NCBI RefSeq assembly: GCF_008365375.1
Contig: NZ_QOKW01000024.1
Span: 1 to 64,000 of the forward strand
From: Roseomonas genomospecies 6
GTDB lineage: Bacteria > Pseudomonadota > Alphaproteobacteria > Azospirillales > Azospirillaceae
DNA length: 64,000 nucleotides
Direction of reading: 5' to 3'
Made by a program: the position numbers and the translations under genes
The notes under the pieces: generated by a model
Seen by the model: the letters and a program-made list of their open reading frames with translations, nothing else
What the model was told of the DNA's origin: nothing
Databases searched by the model: none
In this document: one piece after another, positions 44,271 to 53,245 of the stretch
How positions within the stretch are numbered: position 1 is the stretch's first letter
How the letters are laid out: each line of letters begins with the position of its first letter

Positions 44271-45983
44271 ATGGGTGAAGCGGCCCGCAGCCTGCCGGAC
44301 CAGACCTGGACCCTGGGCTATCCGCCCGATGTGGACTGGAACGCGCCGATTCCGGTCAAACCGCTGACCGCTTTGCTGGAAGATGCGGCGGCGCGTTTCG
44401 CGGAGCGTCCCTTCCTGGATTTCATGGGCAAGCGCTCGACCTACGCGGAGGTCGCCCGGATGGTGGACCGCGCCGCCCGCGGTTTCCAGTCGATCGGAGT
44501 CGGCAAGGGGGTGCGCGTCGGGCTGTTCCTGCCGAACACGCCCTATTTCGTGATCTGCTATTTCGCGATCCTGAAGGCCGGTGGCACGGTGGTGAACTTC
44601 AACCCCCTCTATGCGGAGCGGGAACTGCACCACCAGATCACCGACAGCGGCGTGGAACTGATGGTCACGCTGGACCTGAAGGTGCTCTACGGCAAGATGG
44701 AGCGCATGCTGGCCGAATCGGGGCTGAAGCGGCTGGTGATCTGCCCGATGGCCGACATCCTGCCCTTCCCCAAGAATTGGCTGTTCCCCATCGTGAAGCG
44801 GGCGGAGGTCGCGCGCATCCCCGCGGACGACCGCCACCTGTCCTTCCGCCGGCTGGTCGCCAACGACGGCAACCCGAAGCCGGTCGCCATCGACCCGGCG
44901 GAGGACGTGGCGGTTCTGCAATACACCGGCGGCACCACCGGCGTGCCGAAGGGCGCCATGCTGACCCACGCCAACCTCTACGCCAATTCCGAGCAGTGCG
45001 CCCTGTGGTTCGTCGGCGCGCGGCAGGGGCAGGAGCGGATGCTGGGCGTGCTGCCCTTCTTCCACGTCTTCGCCATGACGGTAGTGATGAACTTCAGCAT
45101 CCGCATCGGGGCGGAGATCGTGATGCTCCCCCGCTTCGAGCTGGATCAGGTGATGGAAACCATCCACGCCAAGAAACCGACGCTGTTCCCCGCGGTGCCG
45201 ACCATCTACACGGCGATCAACCACCACAGGCATCTGGAGAAATACGACCTCTCCTCGATCCGCTATTGCCTGTCGGGCGGCGCCCCGCTGCCGGTCGAGG
45301 TGAAGGAGGCGTTCGAGCGGAACACCGGCTGCGTGCTGGTGGAGGGCTACGGCCTGTCCGAATCCTCGCCGGTCGCCACGGCCAATCCGATCACCGGCAT
45401 GAACAAGGCAGGGTCCATCGGCTTGCCCCTGCCTGCCACCCTGATCGAGATCGTCAGCCTGGAGGAGCCGCGCCGCGTCCTCCCCATCGGCGAGAAGGGC
45501 GAGGTCTGCATCCGCGGCCCGCAGGTGATGAAGGGCTACTGGAACAAGCCGTCCGAAACCGCCCTGACCCTGGTGGACGGGCGTCTGCACACCGGCGACG
45601 TCGGCTATATGGACGAGGACGGCTACACCCACATCGTGGACCGCATCAAGGACATGATCCTGTGCAGCGGCTTCAACGTCTACCCGCGCAACGTGGAGGA
45701 GGCGATCTACCTGCACCCCGCCGTGGCCGAATGCGTGGTCGCCGGCCTGCCCGACGAGTACCGCGGCCAGACGGTGAAGGCCTACATCCGCGTCGATGAC
45801 GGCAAGACCCTGACGCGGGACGAACTGATCGACTTCCTGAAGGACAAGCTCTCCCCCATCGAGATGCCGAAGGTGGTCGAGTTCCGCGGCGAACTGCCCA
45901 AGACCATGATCGGCAAGCTGTCCCGCAAGGCCCTGCTGGACGAGGAGGAGGCGCGGCGGAAAGGCACGAAAGGAACGGCGTGA
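44271..45983 (+). CDS. fadD: long-chain fatty acid-CoA ligase
   Basis: An ANL-superfamily acyl-CoA synthetase of 570 residues (EC 6.2.1.3 type). The P-loop-like YTGGTTGVPKGAML near residue 222, GYGLSESSPV near 362, TGDVGYMDEDGY near 443 and the C-terminal catalytic lysine in PKTMIGKLSRKALL are present. A strong GGGAGGGAGA precedes the start. It activates fatty acids for beta-oxidation or phospholipid use; monocistronic here. Confidence 0.92.
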   Translation: MGEAARSLPDQTWTLGYPPDVDWNAPIPVKPLTALLEDAAARFAERPFLDFMGKRSTYAEVARMVDRAARGFQSIGVGKGVRVGLFLPNTPYFVICYFAILKAGGTVVNFNPLYAERELHHQITDSGVELMVTLDLKVLYGKMERMLAESGLKRLVICPMADILPFPKNWLFPIVKRAEVARIPADDRHLSFRRLVANDGNPKPVAIDPAEDVAVLQYTGGTTGVPKGAMLTHANLYANSEQCALWFVGARQGQERMLGVLPFFHVFAMTVVMNFSIRIGAEIVMLPRFELDQVMETIHAKKPTLFPAVPTIYTAINHHRHLEKYDLSSIRYCLSGGAPLPVEVKEAFERNTGCVLVEGYGLSESSPVATANPITGMNKAGSIGLPLPATLIEIVSLEEPRRVLPIGEKGEVCIRGPQVMKGYWNKPSETALTLVDGRLHTGDVGYMDEDGYTHIVDRIKDMILCSGFNVYPRNVEEAIYLHPAVAECVVAGLPDEYRGQTVKAYIRVDDGKTLTRDELIDFLKDKLSPIEMPKVVEFRGELPKTMIGKLSRKALLDEEEARRKGTKGTA

Positions 45984-46109
45984 CCTTTCGGGGCCGCATC
46001 CTCCAGAGCCGCAAGGCGGCCATACGCCCCACCCCACCTTGCGGCCCCGCCCCCCGGACCCTATAAGGACGCTCGTCCTTTCTTTCGGTCCGGCGGCAAG
46101 GAAAAGCGC

Positions 46110-47096
46110 ATGATCGTGGTCACCGGTGGGGCCGGTTTCATCGGCTCGAACCTCGTGGCGGCCCTGGCCGCGCGCGGGATCACCAACGTCGCGGTGATCG
46201 ACCGCTTCGGCGATGGGGAGAAGTGGCAGAATCTCGCCAAGCGGGAACTCGCCACCCTCGTCGCGCCGGAGAACGCGTTGGCCTTCCTCGACCAGCACGC
46301 CGCGGAGATCGACGTGATCTTCCACCTCGGCGCCATCTCGGCGACGACGGAGCGCGACGTGGACAAGATCGTCGCCAACAACGTGGCGCTGACCCTGGAC
46401 CTGTGGCGCTGGTGCTCCTGGCGGGGCGCGCGGCTGATCTACGCCTCCTCCGCCGCGACCTACGGCGACGGCTCCGCCGGCTTCGACGACGACGGGTCGC
46501 CGGAGGCGCTGGCGGGCCTGCGCCCGCTGAACGCCTACGGCTGGTCCAAGCACCTGATCGACCGCCGCGTCGCCCGCGTGGTGGCGGAGGGCGACATCAT
46601 CCCGCCGCAATGGGCCGGGCTGAAGTTCTTTAACGTCTATGGCCCGAACGAGCGGCACAAGGACGACATGATGAGCGTCGTCGCCAAGCTGCACCCCCGG
46701 CTCATGGCCGGCGAACCGGCGCGCCTCTTCAAGTCGCACCGCCCGGATTTCGAGGACGGCGGGCAGTTCCGCGACTTCATCTACGTGGACGACTGCGTGG
46801 CCGTGATGCTGTGGCTGTACGACAACCCGCAGGTCAGCGGCCTGTTCAACGTCGGCACCGGCAAGGCCCGCAGCTTCAAGGATCTGGCGCTCGCCACCTT
46901 CGCCGCGCTGGGGCTGGAGCCGCGCGTGGAGTATTTCGACATGCCCGAAGCGCTCCAGGGCAAGTACCAGTATTTCACCGAGGCCCGGACCGACCGCCTG
47001 CGCGCCGCCGGGTTCGACCGGCCCTTCACCGAGCTGGAGGAGGGCGTGCGCCGCTACGTTCAGGATTTCCTGTCGCAGCCCGACCCCTACCGCTGA
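46110..47096 (+). CDS. hldD: ADP-L-glycero-D-manno-heptose 6-epimerase
   Basis: HldD/RfaD (EC 5.1.3.20) makes the heptose donor for LPS inner core. The 328-residue extended SDR shows GGAGFIGSN (4-12), the SSAATYG segment with catalytic serine/threonine, YGWSK (Y and K of the active site), and KFFNVYGPNERHKDDM. Length and motifs match RfaD well. Confidence 0.93.
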   Translation: MIVVTGGAGFIGSNLVAALAARGITNVAVIDRFGDGEKWQNLAKRELATLVAPENALAFLDQHAAEIDVIFHLGAISATTERDVDKIVANNVALTLDLWRWCSWRGARLIYASSAATYGDGSAGFDDDGSPEALAGLRPLNAYGWSKHLIDRRVARVVAEGDIIPPQWAGLKFFNVYGPNERHKDDMMSVVAKLHPRLMAGEPARLFKSHRPDFEDGGQFRDFIYVDDCVAVMLWLYDNPQVSGLFNVGTGKARSFKDLALATFAALGLEPRVEYFDMPEALQGKYQYFTEARTDRLRAAGFDRPFTELEEGVRRYVQDFLSQPDPYR

Positions 47097-47156
47097 CGGT
47101 CCCGCCTCCCCCACCGATGGGGGAAACGCACAAACAACATAAGGCACCCGCCGCGC

Positions 47157-47960
47157 ATGCTCGCCATCGCCTTCCCCGCCATCGACCCCGTGGCGTTCGA
47201 ACTCGGGCCGATCGTCATCCGCTGGTACGCGCTGGCCTATCTGGCGGGCTTCGTGCTGGGCTGGCGCTACTGTCTGGCGCTGGCCCGCGGCAACCCGGGC
47301 CGCCCCTCGGCGGAGGATTACGACGACTTCCTGACCTGGGCCGTGGTGGGCGTCATCCTGGGCGGGCGCATCGGTTACGTGCTGTTCTACAACCTGCCCT
47401 TCTACCTCCAGAATCCGCTGGACGCGCTGATGGTCTGGCATGGCGGCATGTCCTTCCACGGCGGGCTGATCGGCGTCCTGGGCGCGATCCTGCTGTTCTG
47501 CTGGAAGCGGGGCCTGTCGCCGCTGGCCTTCGGCGACCTGATCGCCGCGGCAGCCCCGATCGGGTTGTTCTTCGGCCGCATCGCCAACTTCATCAACGGC
47601 GAGCTCTATGGCCGTCCGGCGCCGGACGTCTCCTGGGCGGTGGTGTTTCCGCGCGACCCGATCCAAGTGCCGCGTCACCCCAGCCAGCTCTATGAAGCCG
47701 TGCTGGAGGGAGCGGTTCTGTTCGTCCTGCTCGCCATCCTGGTGCGGATGCCCGGCGTGCGCGGGCGGCCCGGCATGACGGCGGGCGTCTTCTTCATCGG
47801 CTACGGCCTGTCGCGCATCGTCGCGGAGTTCTTCCGCGAGCCCGACCCGCAGCTCGGCTTCCTGTACGCCGGGGCGACCATGGGCCAGCTTCTGTCGGTG
47901 CCGATGGTGCTGTTCGGCGTCTGGCTGGTCGCCCAGGCCCGCCGCCCCGCCGCCGCCTGA
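47157..47960 (+). CDS. lgt: prolipoprotein diacylglyceryl transferase
   Basis: Lgt (EC 2.5.1.145) adds diacylglyceryl to the lipobox cysteine at the inner membrane. The 267-residue protein has seven hydrophobic helices and the signature GRIANFINGELYGRP near residue 140; HGGMSFHGGLIG near residue 100 contains an essential histidine. First gene of the conserved lgt / methyltransferase / pgeF order. Confidence 0.96.
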   Translation: MLAIAFPAIDPVAFELGPIVIRWYALAYLAGFVLGWRYCLALARGNPGRPSAEDYDDFLTWAVVGVILGGRIGYVLFYNLPFYLQNPLDALMVWHGGMSFHGGLIGVLGAILLFCWKRGLSPLAFGDLIAAAAPIGLFFGRIANFINGELYGRPAPDVSWAVVFPRDPIQVPRHPSQLYEAVLEGAVLFVLLAILVRMPGVRGRPGMTAGVFFIGYGLSRIVAEFFREPDPQLGFLYAGATMGQLLSVPMVLFGVWLVAQARRPAAA

Positions 47961-47977
47961 ACCTGGGAGGCCCCGCC

Positions 47978-49093
47978 ATGAGTGACGCCCCGGACAGCCT
48001 CGCCCATCACCTCGCCCGCCGCATCCTGATGGACGGGCCACTGTCGGTCGCCGCCTTCATGGCGGAGGCGCTGGGCCACCCGCGTTTCGGCTACTACATG
48101 CGCCAGGACCCCTTCGGCGTGTCCGGCGACTTCACCACCGCCCCGGAAATCAGCCAGATGTTCGGCGAGCTGGCCGGGCTGTGGTGCGTCGACACCTGGG
48201 CGCGGCTGGGCGGCCCCGCTCCCTTCCATCTGGTGGAGCTTGGGCCGGGCCGCGGCACGCTGATGCAGGACGCCCTGCGCGCCGCCGCGGTGGTTCCGGC
48301 CTTCCGCGAGGCGGCACAGGTCCATCTGGTAGAGACCAGCCCGACCCTGCGCGCCCGCCAGCGGGAAACCCTGACCGGCGTTCCCGTCCTGTGGCACGAC
48401 CGGCTGGAGGACGTTCCCGAAGGCCCCACCCTGATCCTCGCCAACGAATTCTTCGACGCCCTGCCCATCCGGCAGGTGCAGAAGACCAACCACGGCTGGT
48501 TCGAGCGGCTGATCGACCTGGACCCGGCCTCCTCCGCCGACGAGCCGCGCTTCCGTTTCGTTCTGGAGGCCTTCGGCAGCGCCGGCGCCCGCCTGATCCC
48601 GCCGGCCCTGCGCGACGCGCCGGAGGGCAGCGTGGTCGAGGTCTCCCCCGCCTCCCAGGCGGTGGCCCGGCTGATCGGGGAGCGGCTGGCCGCCCATCCC
48701 GGCGCGGCGCTGGTGATCGACTACGGCTACCGCGGCGGGCCGGCGGTCGGCGACACGCTCCAGGCGCTGCGCCGCCACGCCTACGCCCCGGTGCTGGAGG
48801 CGCCGGGCGAGGCCGACCTGACCGCGCATGTGGACTTCGCCGCCATCGCCACCGCCGCGCGCGACGGCGGGGCGGAGAGCTTCGGCCCGGTCGACCAGGG
48901 CGACTGGCTGGTCCGGCTGGGCATCGAGCCGCGCGCCGCCGCGCTGAAGCGCAGCGCCACGGCGAAGCAGGCCGCCGACATCGACGCGGCGCTGGCCCGC
49001 TTGATCGCGCCGGACCGAATGGGCACCCTCTTCAAGGCTCTGGCGCTCGCCTCCCCTGGCTTGGGAAGCCCGGCGGGCTTCGAGAGTCCTTGA
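47978..49093 (+). CDS. SAM-dependent methyltransferase, MidA/NDUFAF7 family
   Basis: A 371-residue class I methyltransferase with FGYYMRQDPFGVSGDFTTAPEIS near residue 32 (family signature, partly quoted), the SAM motif ELGPGRGTLMQD near residue 87 and ANEFFDALPIRQ near residue 155. Eukaryotic NDUFAF7 methylates an arginine of complex I subunit NDUFS2; a similar target is possible but unproven. Sits 17 bases after lgt. Confidence 0.9.
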   Translation: MSDAPDSLAHHLARRILMDGPLSVAAFMAEALGHPRFGYYMRQDPFGVSGDFTTAPEISQMFGELAGLWCVDTWARLGGPAPFHLVELGPGRGTLMQDALRAAAVVPAFREAAQVHLVETSPTLRARQRETLTGVPVLWHDRLEDVPEGPTLILANEFFDALPIRQVQKTNHGWFERLIDLDPASSADEPRFRFVLEAFGSAGARLIPPALRDAPEGSVVEVSPASQAVARLIGERLAAHPGAALVIDYGYRGGPAVGDTLQALRRHAYAPVLEAPGEADLTAHVDFAAIATAARDGGAESFGPVDQGDWLVRLGIEPRAAALKRSATAKQAADIDAALARLIAPDRMGTLFKALALASPGLGSPAGFESP

Positions 49094-49136
49094 AAGCATC
49101 ACAACAAAGAGACCGCGACAGCAAAGGGACGGGTTC

Positions 49137-49904
49137 GTGATTACGCTTGGCGCGCTGAACGACATCACACACATCCGACACGCCTTCTTCACCCGAACCG
49201 GCGGCGTGTCCACGGGGCTGTACGCCTCGCTGAACGTCGGCTTCGGGTCCGGGGACGCGCCGGCCGCGGTGGCGGAGAACCGCGCGCGTGCCGCCGCCCG
49301 GCTGGACGTGCCGCCGGAACGACTGGTCACCTGCTATCAGGTGCACAGCCCGACCTGCGTCGCCGTCACCGAGCCCTGGACGCCGGATCAGGCGCCCCAC
49401 GCCGACGCCATGGCGACCGACCGTCCGGGCATCGCGCTGGGCATCCTGACCGCCGACTGCGCGCCGGTGCTGTTCGCCGACGAGAAGTCCCGCGTGATCG
49501 GCGCGGCCCACGCCGGCTGGAAGGGCGCCAAGGGCGGCGTGCTGGAGGCGACCATCGCCCGCATGGAGGAGCTGGGCGCCAAGCGGAGCCGCATCGTCGC
49601 CGCCATCGGCCCCTGCATCGCCCAGCGCTCCTACGAGGTCGGGCCGGAGTTCCCCGCCCCCTTCCTGTCGGAAGACCCGCGCAACCGCGACTATTTCGCC
49701 CCGGCCCGCCGGCCGGAGCATTTCCTGTTCGATCTCGCCGGCTACGTCACCCGCCGGCTGGGCGATGCCGGGGTGGAGATCATCCAGCGCTGCCCGAACG
49801 ACACGGTGGTCGAGGAGGACCGCTTCTTCAGCTACCGCCGGTCCTGCCTGCGCGGCGAGAAGGACTATGGGCGCGGCCTGTCGGCCATCGTCCTCCAAGG
49901 CTGA
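49137..49904 (+). CDS. pgeF: peptidoglycan editing factor / polyphenol oxidase family protein
   Basis: A 255-residue YfiH-family protein. The metal-site motifs are present: NVGFGSGD near residue 33, CYQVHSP near residue 64, LTADCAPVLFAD near residue 105 and AHAGWKGA near 121. PgeF removes wrongly incorporated serine from peptidoglycan precursors; purine nucleoside cleavage is also reported for relatives. GTG start preceded by AAGGGACGG. Confidence 0.93.
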   Translation: MITLGALNDITHIRHAFFTRTGGVSTGLYASLNVGFGSGDAPAAVAENRARAAARLDVPPERLVTCYQVHSPTCVAVTEPWTPDQAPHADAMATDRPGIALGILTADCAPVLFADEKSRVIGAAHAGWKGAKGGVLEATIARMEELGAKRSRIVAAIGPCIAQRSYEVGPEFPAPFLSEDPRNRDYFAPARRPEHFLFDLAGYVTRRLGDAGVEIIQRCPNDTVVEEDRFFSYRRSCLRGEKDYGRGLSAIVLQG

Positions 49905-50017
49905 GCGCGAGAGGAAGCACACCCCCTCAACTGTTCTTACCTCTGACTGATTGCCATACGACCCATTTCGGGTAAGATCGGAATCGACAGGGGGCGTTCC
50001 GGAAAGGGGAGGCCGGC

Positions 50018-50470
50018 ATGACGATGGATATGCAGCGGGAGGATTCGCACCGCAGCGACTGGCGCAGCGGACGGATGGTGCTCGACAACGGCGGGCTGGA
50101 CGCCGACCACCGGATGCAGCACGAACTGATCCGCCGCTTCGTACAGCTCCCGGCCGACGAGTCCGGGCGCCTGCAGGCCCTGCACCTGCTGGACGAGCTG
50201 CGCCGGGTCTCGGCCCGGCATTTCCTTCGCGAAGAGCGGGTGCAGATCTCCATGCGCTACCCGCATCTGGAGGAGCACCGGGCGCAGCACCGCCGGCTGG
50301 CCGCCCTGCTGGACGACATCATCGGGCAGGTGGATGCCGGCGAATCGGCCTTCGATTACGGTTACGTGAAGAACAAGGCGGACGAACTGCTGCAATTCTG
50401 GTTCTTCGACCACTTCGCGAAGGCCGACCTGCCCATGAAATCGTACCTTGCGAAATTCGCGGTGCGGTGA
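50018..50470 (+). CDS. hemerythrin-like protein
   Basis: A 150-residue four-helix protein with the diiron ligands expected for bacteriohemerythrin: H31 or H35 in ADHRMQHE, H68 and E72 in HFLREE, H87 and H91 in HLEEHRAQH, and H132/D137 in HFAKAD. It should bind dioxygen; roles range from oxygen sensing or supply to detoxification in microaerobic bacteria. Confidence 0.9.
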   Translation: MTMDMQREDSHRSDWRSGRMVLDNGGLDADHRMQHELIRRFVQLPADESGRLQALHLLDELRRVSARHFLREERVQISMRYPHLEEHRAQHRRLAALLDDIIGQVDAGESAFDYGYVKNKADELLQFWFFDHFAKADLPMKSYLAKFAVR

Positions 50471-50571
50471 CGCCCGGGTGGCCTTCGTCCACCGCCTGCC
50501 GCCACGCTCACGCCATGCGGGATTCGCAGGGCGGGCTGGCTGCGGCGTCTTGGACCGGCCGTCATGGAACG

Positions 50572-50600
50572 TTTACATAGGAGCGGCCCTTTGTTATGGT
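50572..50600 (+). promoter_or_regulatory. likely prs promoter
   Basis: TTTACA (50572-50577) and TATGGT (50595-50600) are 17 bases apart, about 80 bases before the prs start. Confidence 0.5.
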
Positions 50601-50682
50601 CCGCCGCGTTTTCAAGGGGCGGCGTCGGCATGGGACTGACGGGCGCACCGGAACCTATTCCCTGCAGAGAGAGCCGACTGCG

Positions 50683-51618
50683 ATGAAGGTGCTTGCCGGC
50701 AACAGCAACCGTCCGCTGGCCGAGGCCATCTCCACCTGTCTCGGCGTGCCGCTGACCAAAGCGAGCATCCGCCGGTTTTCCGACATGGAGGTGTTCGTCG
50801 AAATTCTGGAAAACGTGCGCGGCGAAGACGTGTTCGTGGTCCAGTCGACGTCGTTCCCGGCCAACGACAACCTGATGGAGCTGCTGGTCACCATCGACGC
50901 CCTGCGTCGCGGGTCGGCCCGGCGCATCACGGCGGTCCTCCCCTACTACGGCTATGCGCGCCAGGACCGCAAGACCGGCCCGCGCACGCCGATTTCGGCC
51001 AAGCTGGTCGCCAACCTCATCACGCAGGCCGGCGCCAACCGCGTGCTGACCATGGACCTGCACGCGGGCCAGATCCAGGGCTTCTTCGACATCCCGACTG
51101 ACAACCTGATGGCCGCCCCGGTGTTCGAAAAGGACATCCGCGCGACCTTCGAGGACATCGGCGAGGTGACGATGGTGTCGCCGGACGTCGGCGGCGTGGT
51201 GCGCGCCCGTTCGCTGGCCAAGCGTCTGGACGCCGACCTCGCCATCATCGACAAGCGGCGCGAGCGCGCCGGCGTGTCGGAGGTGATGAACATCATCGGC
51301 GACGTCAAGAACCGCCGCTGCATCCTGCTGGACGACATCGTGGATTCGGGCGGCACGCTGTGCAACGCCGCGGTCGCCCTGATGGACGCCGGCGCCAAGT
51401 CGGTCCACGCCTATTGCACCCACGGCGTTCTGTCGGGCGGTGCGGTGGCCCGCGTGGCCGTGTCCCCGCTGGAGCAGCTCGTCACCACCGACAGCATCCA
51501 GGCGACCGAGGCCGTGCGCGTGTCCCGCAACATCCGCCAGCTCACCATCGCCCCGCTGCTGGCCGATGCCATCACCCGCATCAGCGAGGAACGCTCGGTG
51601 TCGAGCCTGTTCTCGTAA
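50683..51618 (+). CDS. prs: ribose-phosphate pyrophosphokinase
   Basis: Prs (EC 2.7.6.1) makes PRPP for nucleotide, histidine and tryptophan synthesis. The 311-residue protein shows [21 protein letters not shown] (ATP region), [11 protein letters not shown] and the PRPP loop [12 protein letters not shown]. It ends at a strong terminator. Confidence 0.97.
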   Translation: MKVLAGNSNRPLAEAISTCLGVPLTKASIRRFSDMEVFVEILENVRGEDVFVVQSTSFPANDNLMELLVTIDALRRGSARRITAVLPYYGYARQDRKTGPRTPISAKLVANLITQAGANRVLTMDLHAGQIQGFFDIPTDNLMAAPVFEKDIRATFEDIGEVTMVSPDVGGVVRARSLAKRLDADLAIIDKRRERAGVSEVMNIIGDVKNRRCILLDDIVDSGGTLCNAAVALMDAGAKSVHAYCTHGVLSGGAVARVAVSPLEQLVTTDSIQATEAVRVSRNIRQLTIAPLLADAITRISEERSVSSLFS

Positions 51619-51640
51619 CGGCGACCGGAACACCTGCTGA

Positions 51641-51673
51641 AAGCCCTTTCCCTTCGCGGGGGAAGGGCTTTTT
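51641..51673 (+). terminator. rho-independent terminator of prs
   Basis: AAGCCCTT (51641-51648) pairs with AAGGGCTT (51663-51670) with additional C/G pairs inside, followed by a T run. Confidence 0.9.
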
Positions 51674-51703
51674 CATGGGCGCCATCCGGCGGATGTCGGG
51701 ACG

Positions 51704-51773
51704 CTTTCCTTGATGTCCGGACTCTTTCCTTGATGTCCAGACTCTTTCCTTGATGTCCAGACTCTTTCCTTGA
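51704..51773 (+). repeat. 20-bp tandem repeat, 3.5 copies
   Basis: The unit CTTTCCTTGATGTCCAGACT occurs at 51704-51723 (one mismatch, G for A), 51724-51743 and 51744-51763, followed by a half unit at 51764-51773. Each unit contains TTGATG; the truncated last one becomes TTGACG, which serves as a likely -35 for rplY. Confidence 0.95.
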
Positions 51774-51798
51774 CGCGGCGCCCCGCATGGCTTAATCA
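51770..51798 (+). promoter_or_regulatory. likely rplY promoter
   Basis: TTGACG (51770-51775) and TAATCA (51793-51798) are 17 bases apart. The -35 lies at the junction of the tandem repeat and unique sequence. The distance to the rplY start is about 60 bases. Confidence 0.5.
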
Positions 51799-51860
51799 CC
51801 GCGCCCACGCGTCAGCACCCCTGGAGGCTGGCGCTTTTTTCCGTTCAAGGAGTTCATCCG

Positions 51861-52472
51861 ATGACGCAGATCGTTCCGCTCAGCGCCGAAACGCGCGACC
51901 GGGCCGGCAAGGGGACCGCCCGCCAGACCCGTCGTGATGGCCGCATTCCGGCCGTGATCTACGGTGACAAGCAGGCCCCGATCATGATTTCGCTGGAGAA
52001 GTTCGCGTTCACCCGCGTTCTGAACCAGGCGGGCTTCTTCACGCACCTGTTCGACATCACGGTCGATGGCGCCACCCACCGGGTCCTGCCGCGCGACGTG
52101 CAGTTCCATCCGGTCACCGACGTCCCGCTGCACGTCGACTTCCTGCGCGTCTCCGCCGACACCCGCACCCATGTGCAGGTTCCGGTCGAGTTCGTGGACC
52201 AGGAGAAGTCGCCGGGCCTGAAGCGCGGCGGCGTGCTGAACATCGTCCGCCACGAGCTGGACGTGACCGTCTCCGCCGGCAACATCCCGGAGCAGATCAC
52301 GATCTCCTGCGAAGGCTTCGACGTCGGCGATTCGATCCACATCTCCGCGGTGAAGCTGCCGGAGGGCGTGGCCTCGACCATCACCGACCGCGACTTCACG
52401 ATCGCCACGATCGTCGCCCCGTCGGGCCTGAAGTCCGAAGAGGCCGAGAGCACCGAGGCCGCCGCTTCCTGA
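51861..52472 (+). CDS. rplY: 50S ribosomal protein L25/general stress protein Ctc
   Basis: A 203-residue L25 of the long (Ctc) type: N-terminal 5S-rRNA-binding domain (about 1-95, RDRAGKGTARQTRRDGRIPAVIYG partly quoted) and C-terminal TL5 domain (about 96-185) plus an acidic alanine-rich tail. AAGGAG precedes the start. The rplY-pth order is common in bacteria. Confidence 0.96.
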   Translation: MTQIVPLSAETRDRAGKGTARQTRRDGRIPAVIYGDKQAPIMISLEKFAFTRVLNQAGFFTHLFDITVDGATHRVLPRDVQFHPVTDVPLHVDFLRVSADTRTHVQVPVEFVDQEKSPGLKRGGVLNIVRHELDVTVSAGNIPEQITISCEGFDVGDSIHISAVKLPEGVASTITDRDFTIATIVAPSGLKSEEAESTEAAAS

Positions 52473-52497
52473 CCGGAAGCCGCCTTGTGGGTTGCGA

Positions 52498-52525
52498 CAG
52501 GGGGCTTCGGCCCCCTGTTTCGTTT
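52498..52525 (+). terminator. rho-independent terminator of rplY
   Basis: CAGGGGGC (52498-52505) and GCCCCCTG (52510-52517) flank a TTCG tetraloop and are followed by TTTCGTTT. Confidence 0.88.
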
Positions 52526-52561
52526 CCGGCTTATGCTGTTTCGAGATGAGGAGACCTCGCC

Positions 52562-53137
52562 ATGCTGCTGCTGGTGGGATTGGGCAACCCCGGCGCCGAG
52601 TACGCGCGCAACCGGCACAACATCGGCTTCATGGCGGTCGAGGAGATCGCCCGCCGCCATGGCTTCGGCCCCTGGCGCAAGCGCTTCCAGGGCCGGACCG
52701 CCGACGGCACGGTCGGCGGCGAGAAGGTGATCGCGCTGGAACCGCTGACCTTCATGAACCTCTCCGGCCAGTCGGTGGCCGCCGCACTCCAGTTCTTCAA
52801 GCTGAAGCCCGAGAACGTCGTCGTCATCCATGACGAGTTGGACCTCCCTCCCGGCAAGATCCGCGTGAAGAAGGGCGGCGGGCATGGCGGGCACAACGGT
52901 TTGCGCTCCATCGACGCGCATCTCGGCAAGGAGTATTGGCGCATCCGCCTGGGCATCGGCCATCCCGGCGACAAGGACCGGGTCAGCGGCTATGTGCTGC
53001 ACGACTTCGCCAAGGCCGAGCAGAGCTGGCTCGCCCCGCTGATCGACGCCGTCGCCGACGCCTTCCCCCTGGTCGTGAAGGGCCAAGCCGAGACTTTCAT
53101 GAACAAGGTCACCCTGGCCACCGCGCCCGCCAAATGA
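52562..53137 (+). CDS. pth: peptidyl-tRNA hydrolase
   Basis: Pth (EC 3.1.1.29) frees tRNA from peptidyl-tRNA. The 191-residue protein has [18 protein letters not shown] with the catalytic histidine near residue 20, LTFMNLSG near 65 and [18 protein letters not shown] near 92. In many relatives it is followed by ychF; here a signalling block lies between. Confidence 0.96.
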   Translation: MLLLVGLGNPGAEYARNRHNIGFMAVEEIARRHGFGPWRKRFQGRTADGTVGGEKVIALEPLTFMNLSGQSVAAALQFFKLKPENVVVIHDELDLPPGKIRVKKGGGHGGHNGLRSIDAHLGKEYWRIRLGIGHPGDKDRVSGYVLHDFAKAEQSWLAPLIDAVADAFPLVVKGQAETFMNKVTLATAPAK

Positions 53138-53245
53138 GATTTTGCCAAGTGACGTTTCCCGGCCCACGGCAGGGAAAATTGCGACGGGTTGAGGCAAGCG
53201 CCGCCATGCCGATATGATGGCGTCCTCTCAAGCCGCGTGGCCGCC

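Noticed and set aside
44148-48041. 1297-codon open frame antisense to fadD, hldD and lgt
   Set aside because: It spans three well-identified genes on the other strand and their intergenic gaps; composition is typical of a shadow frame.
51704-51773. CRISPR array
   Set aside because: The 20-bp units are directly adjacent with no spacers and no cas genes are nearby.
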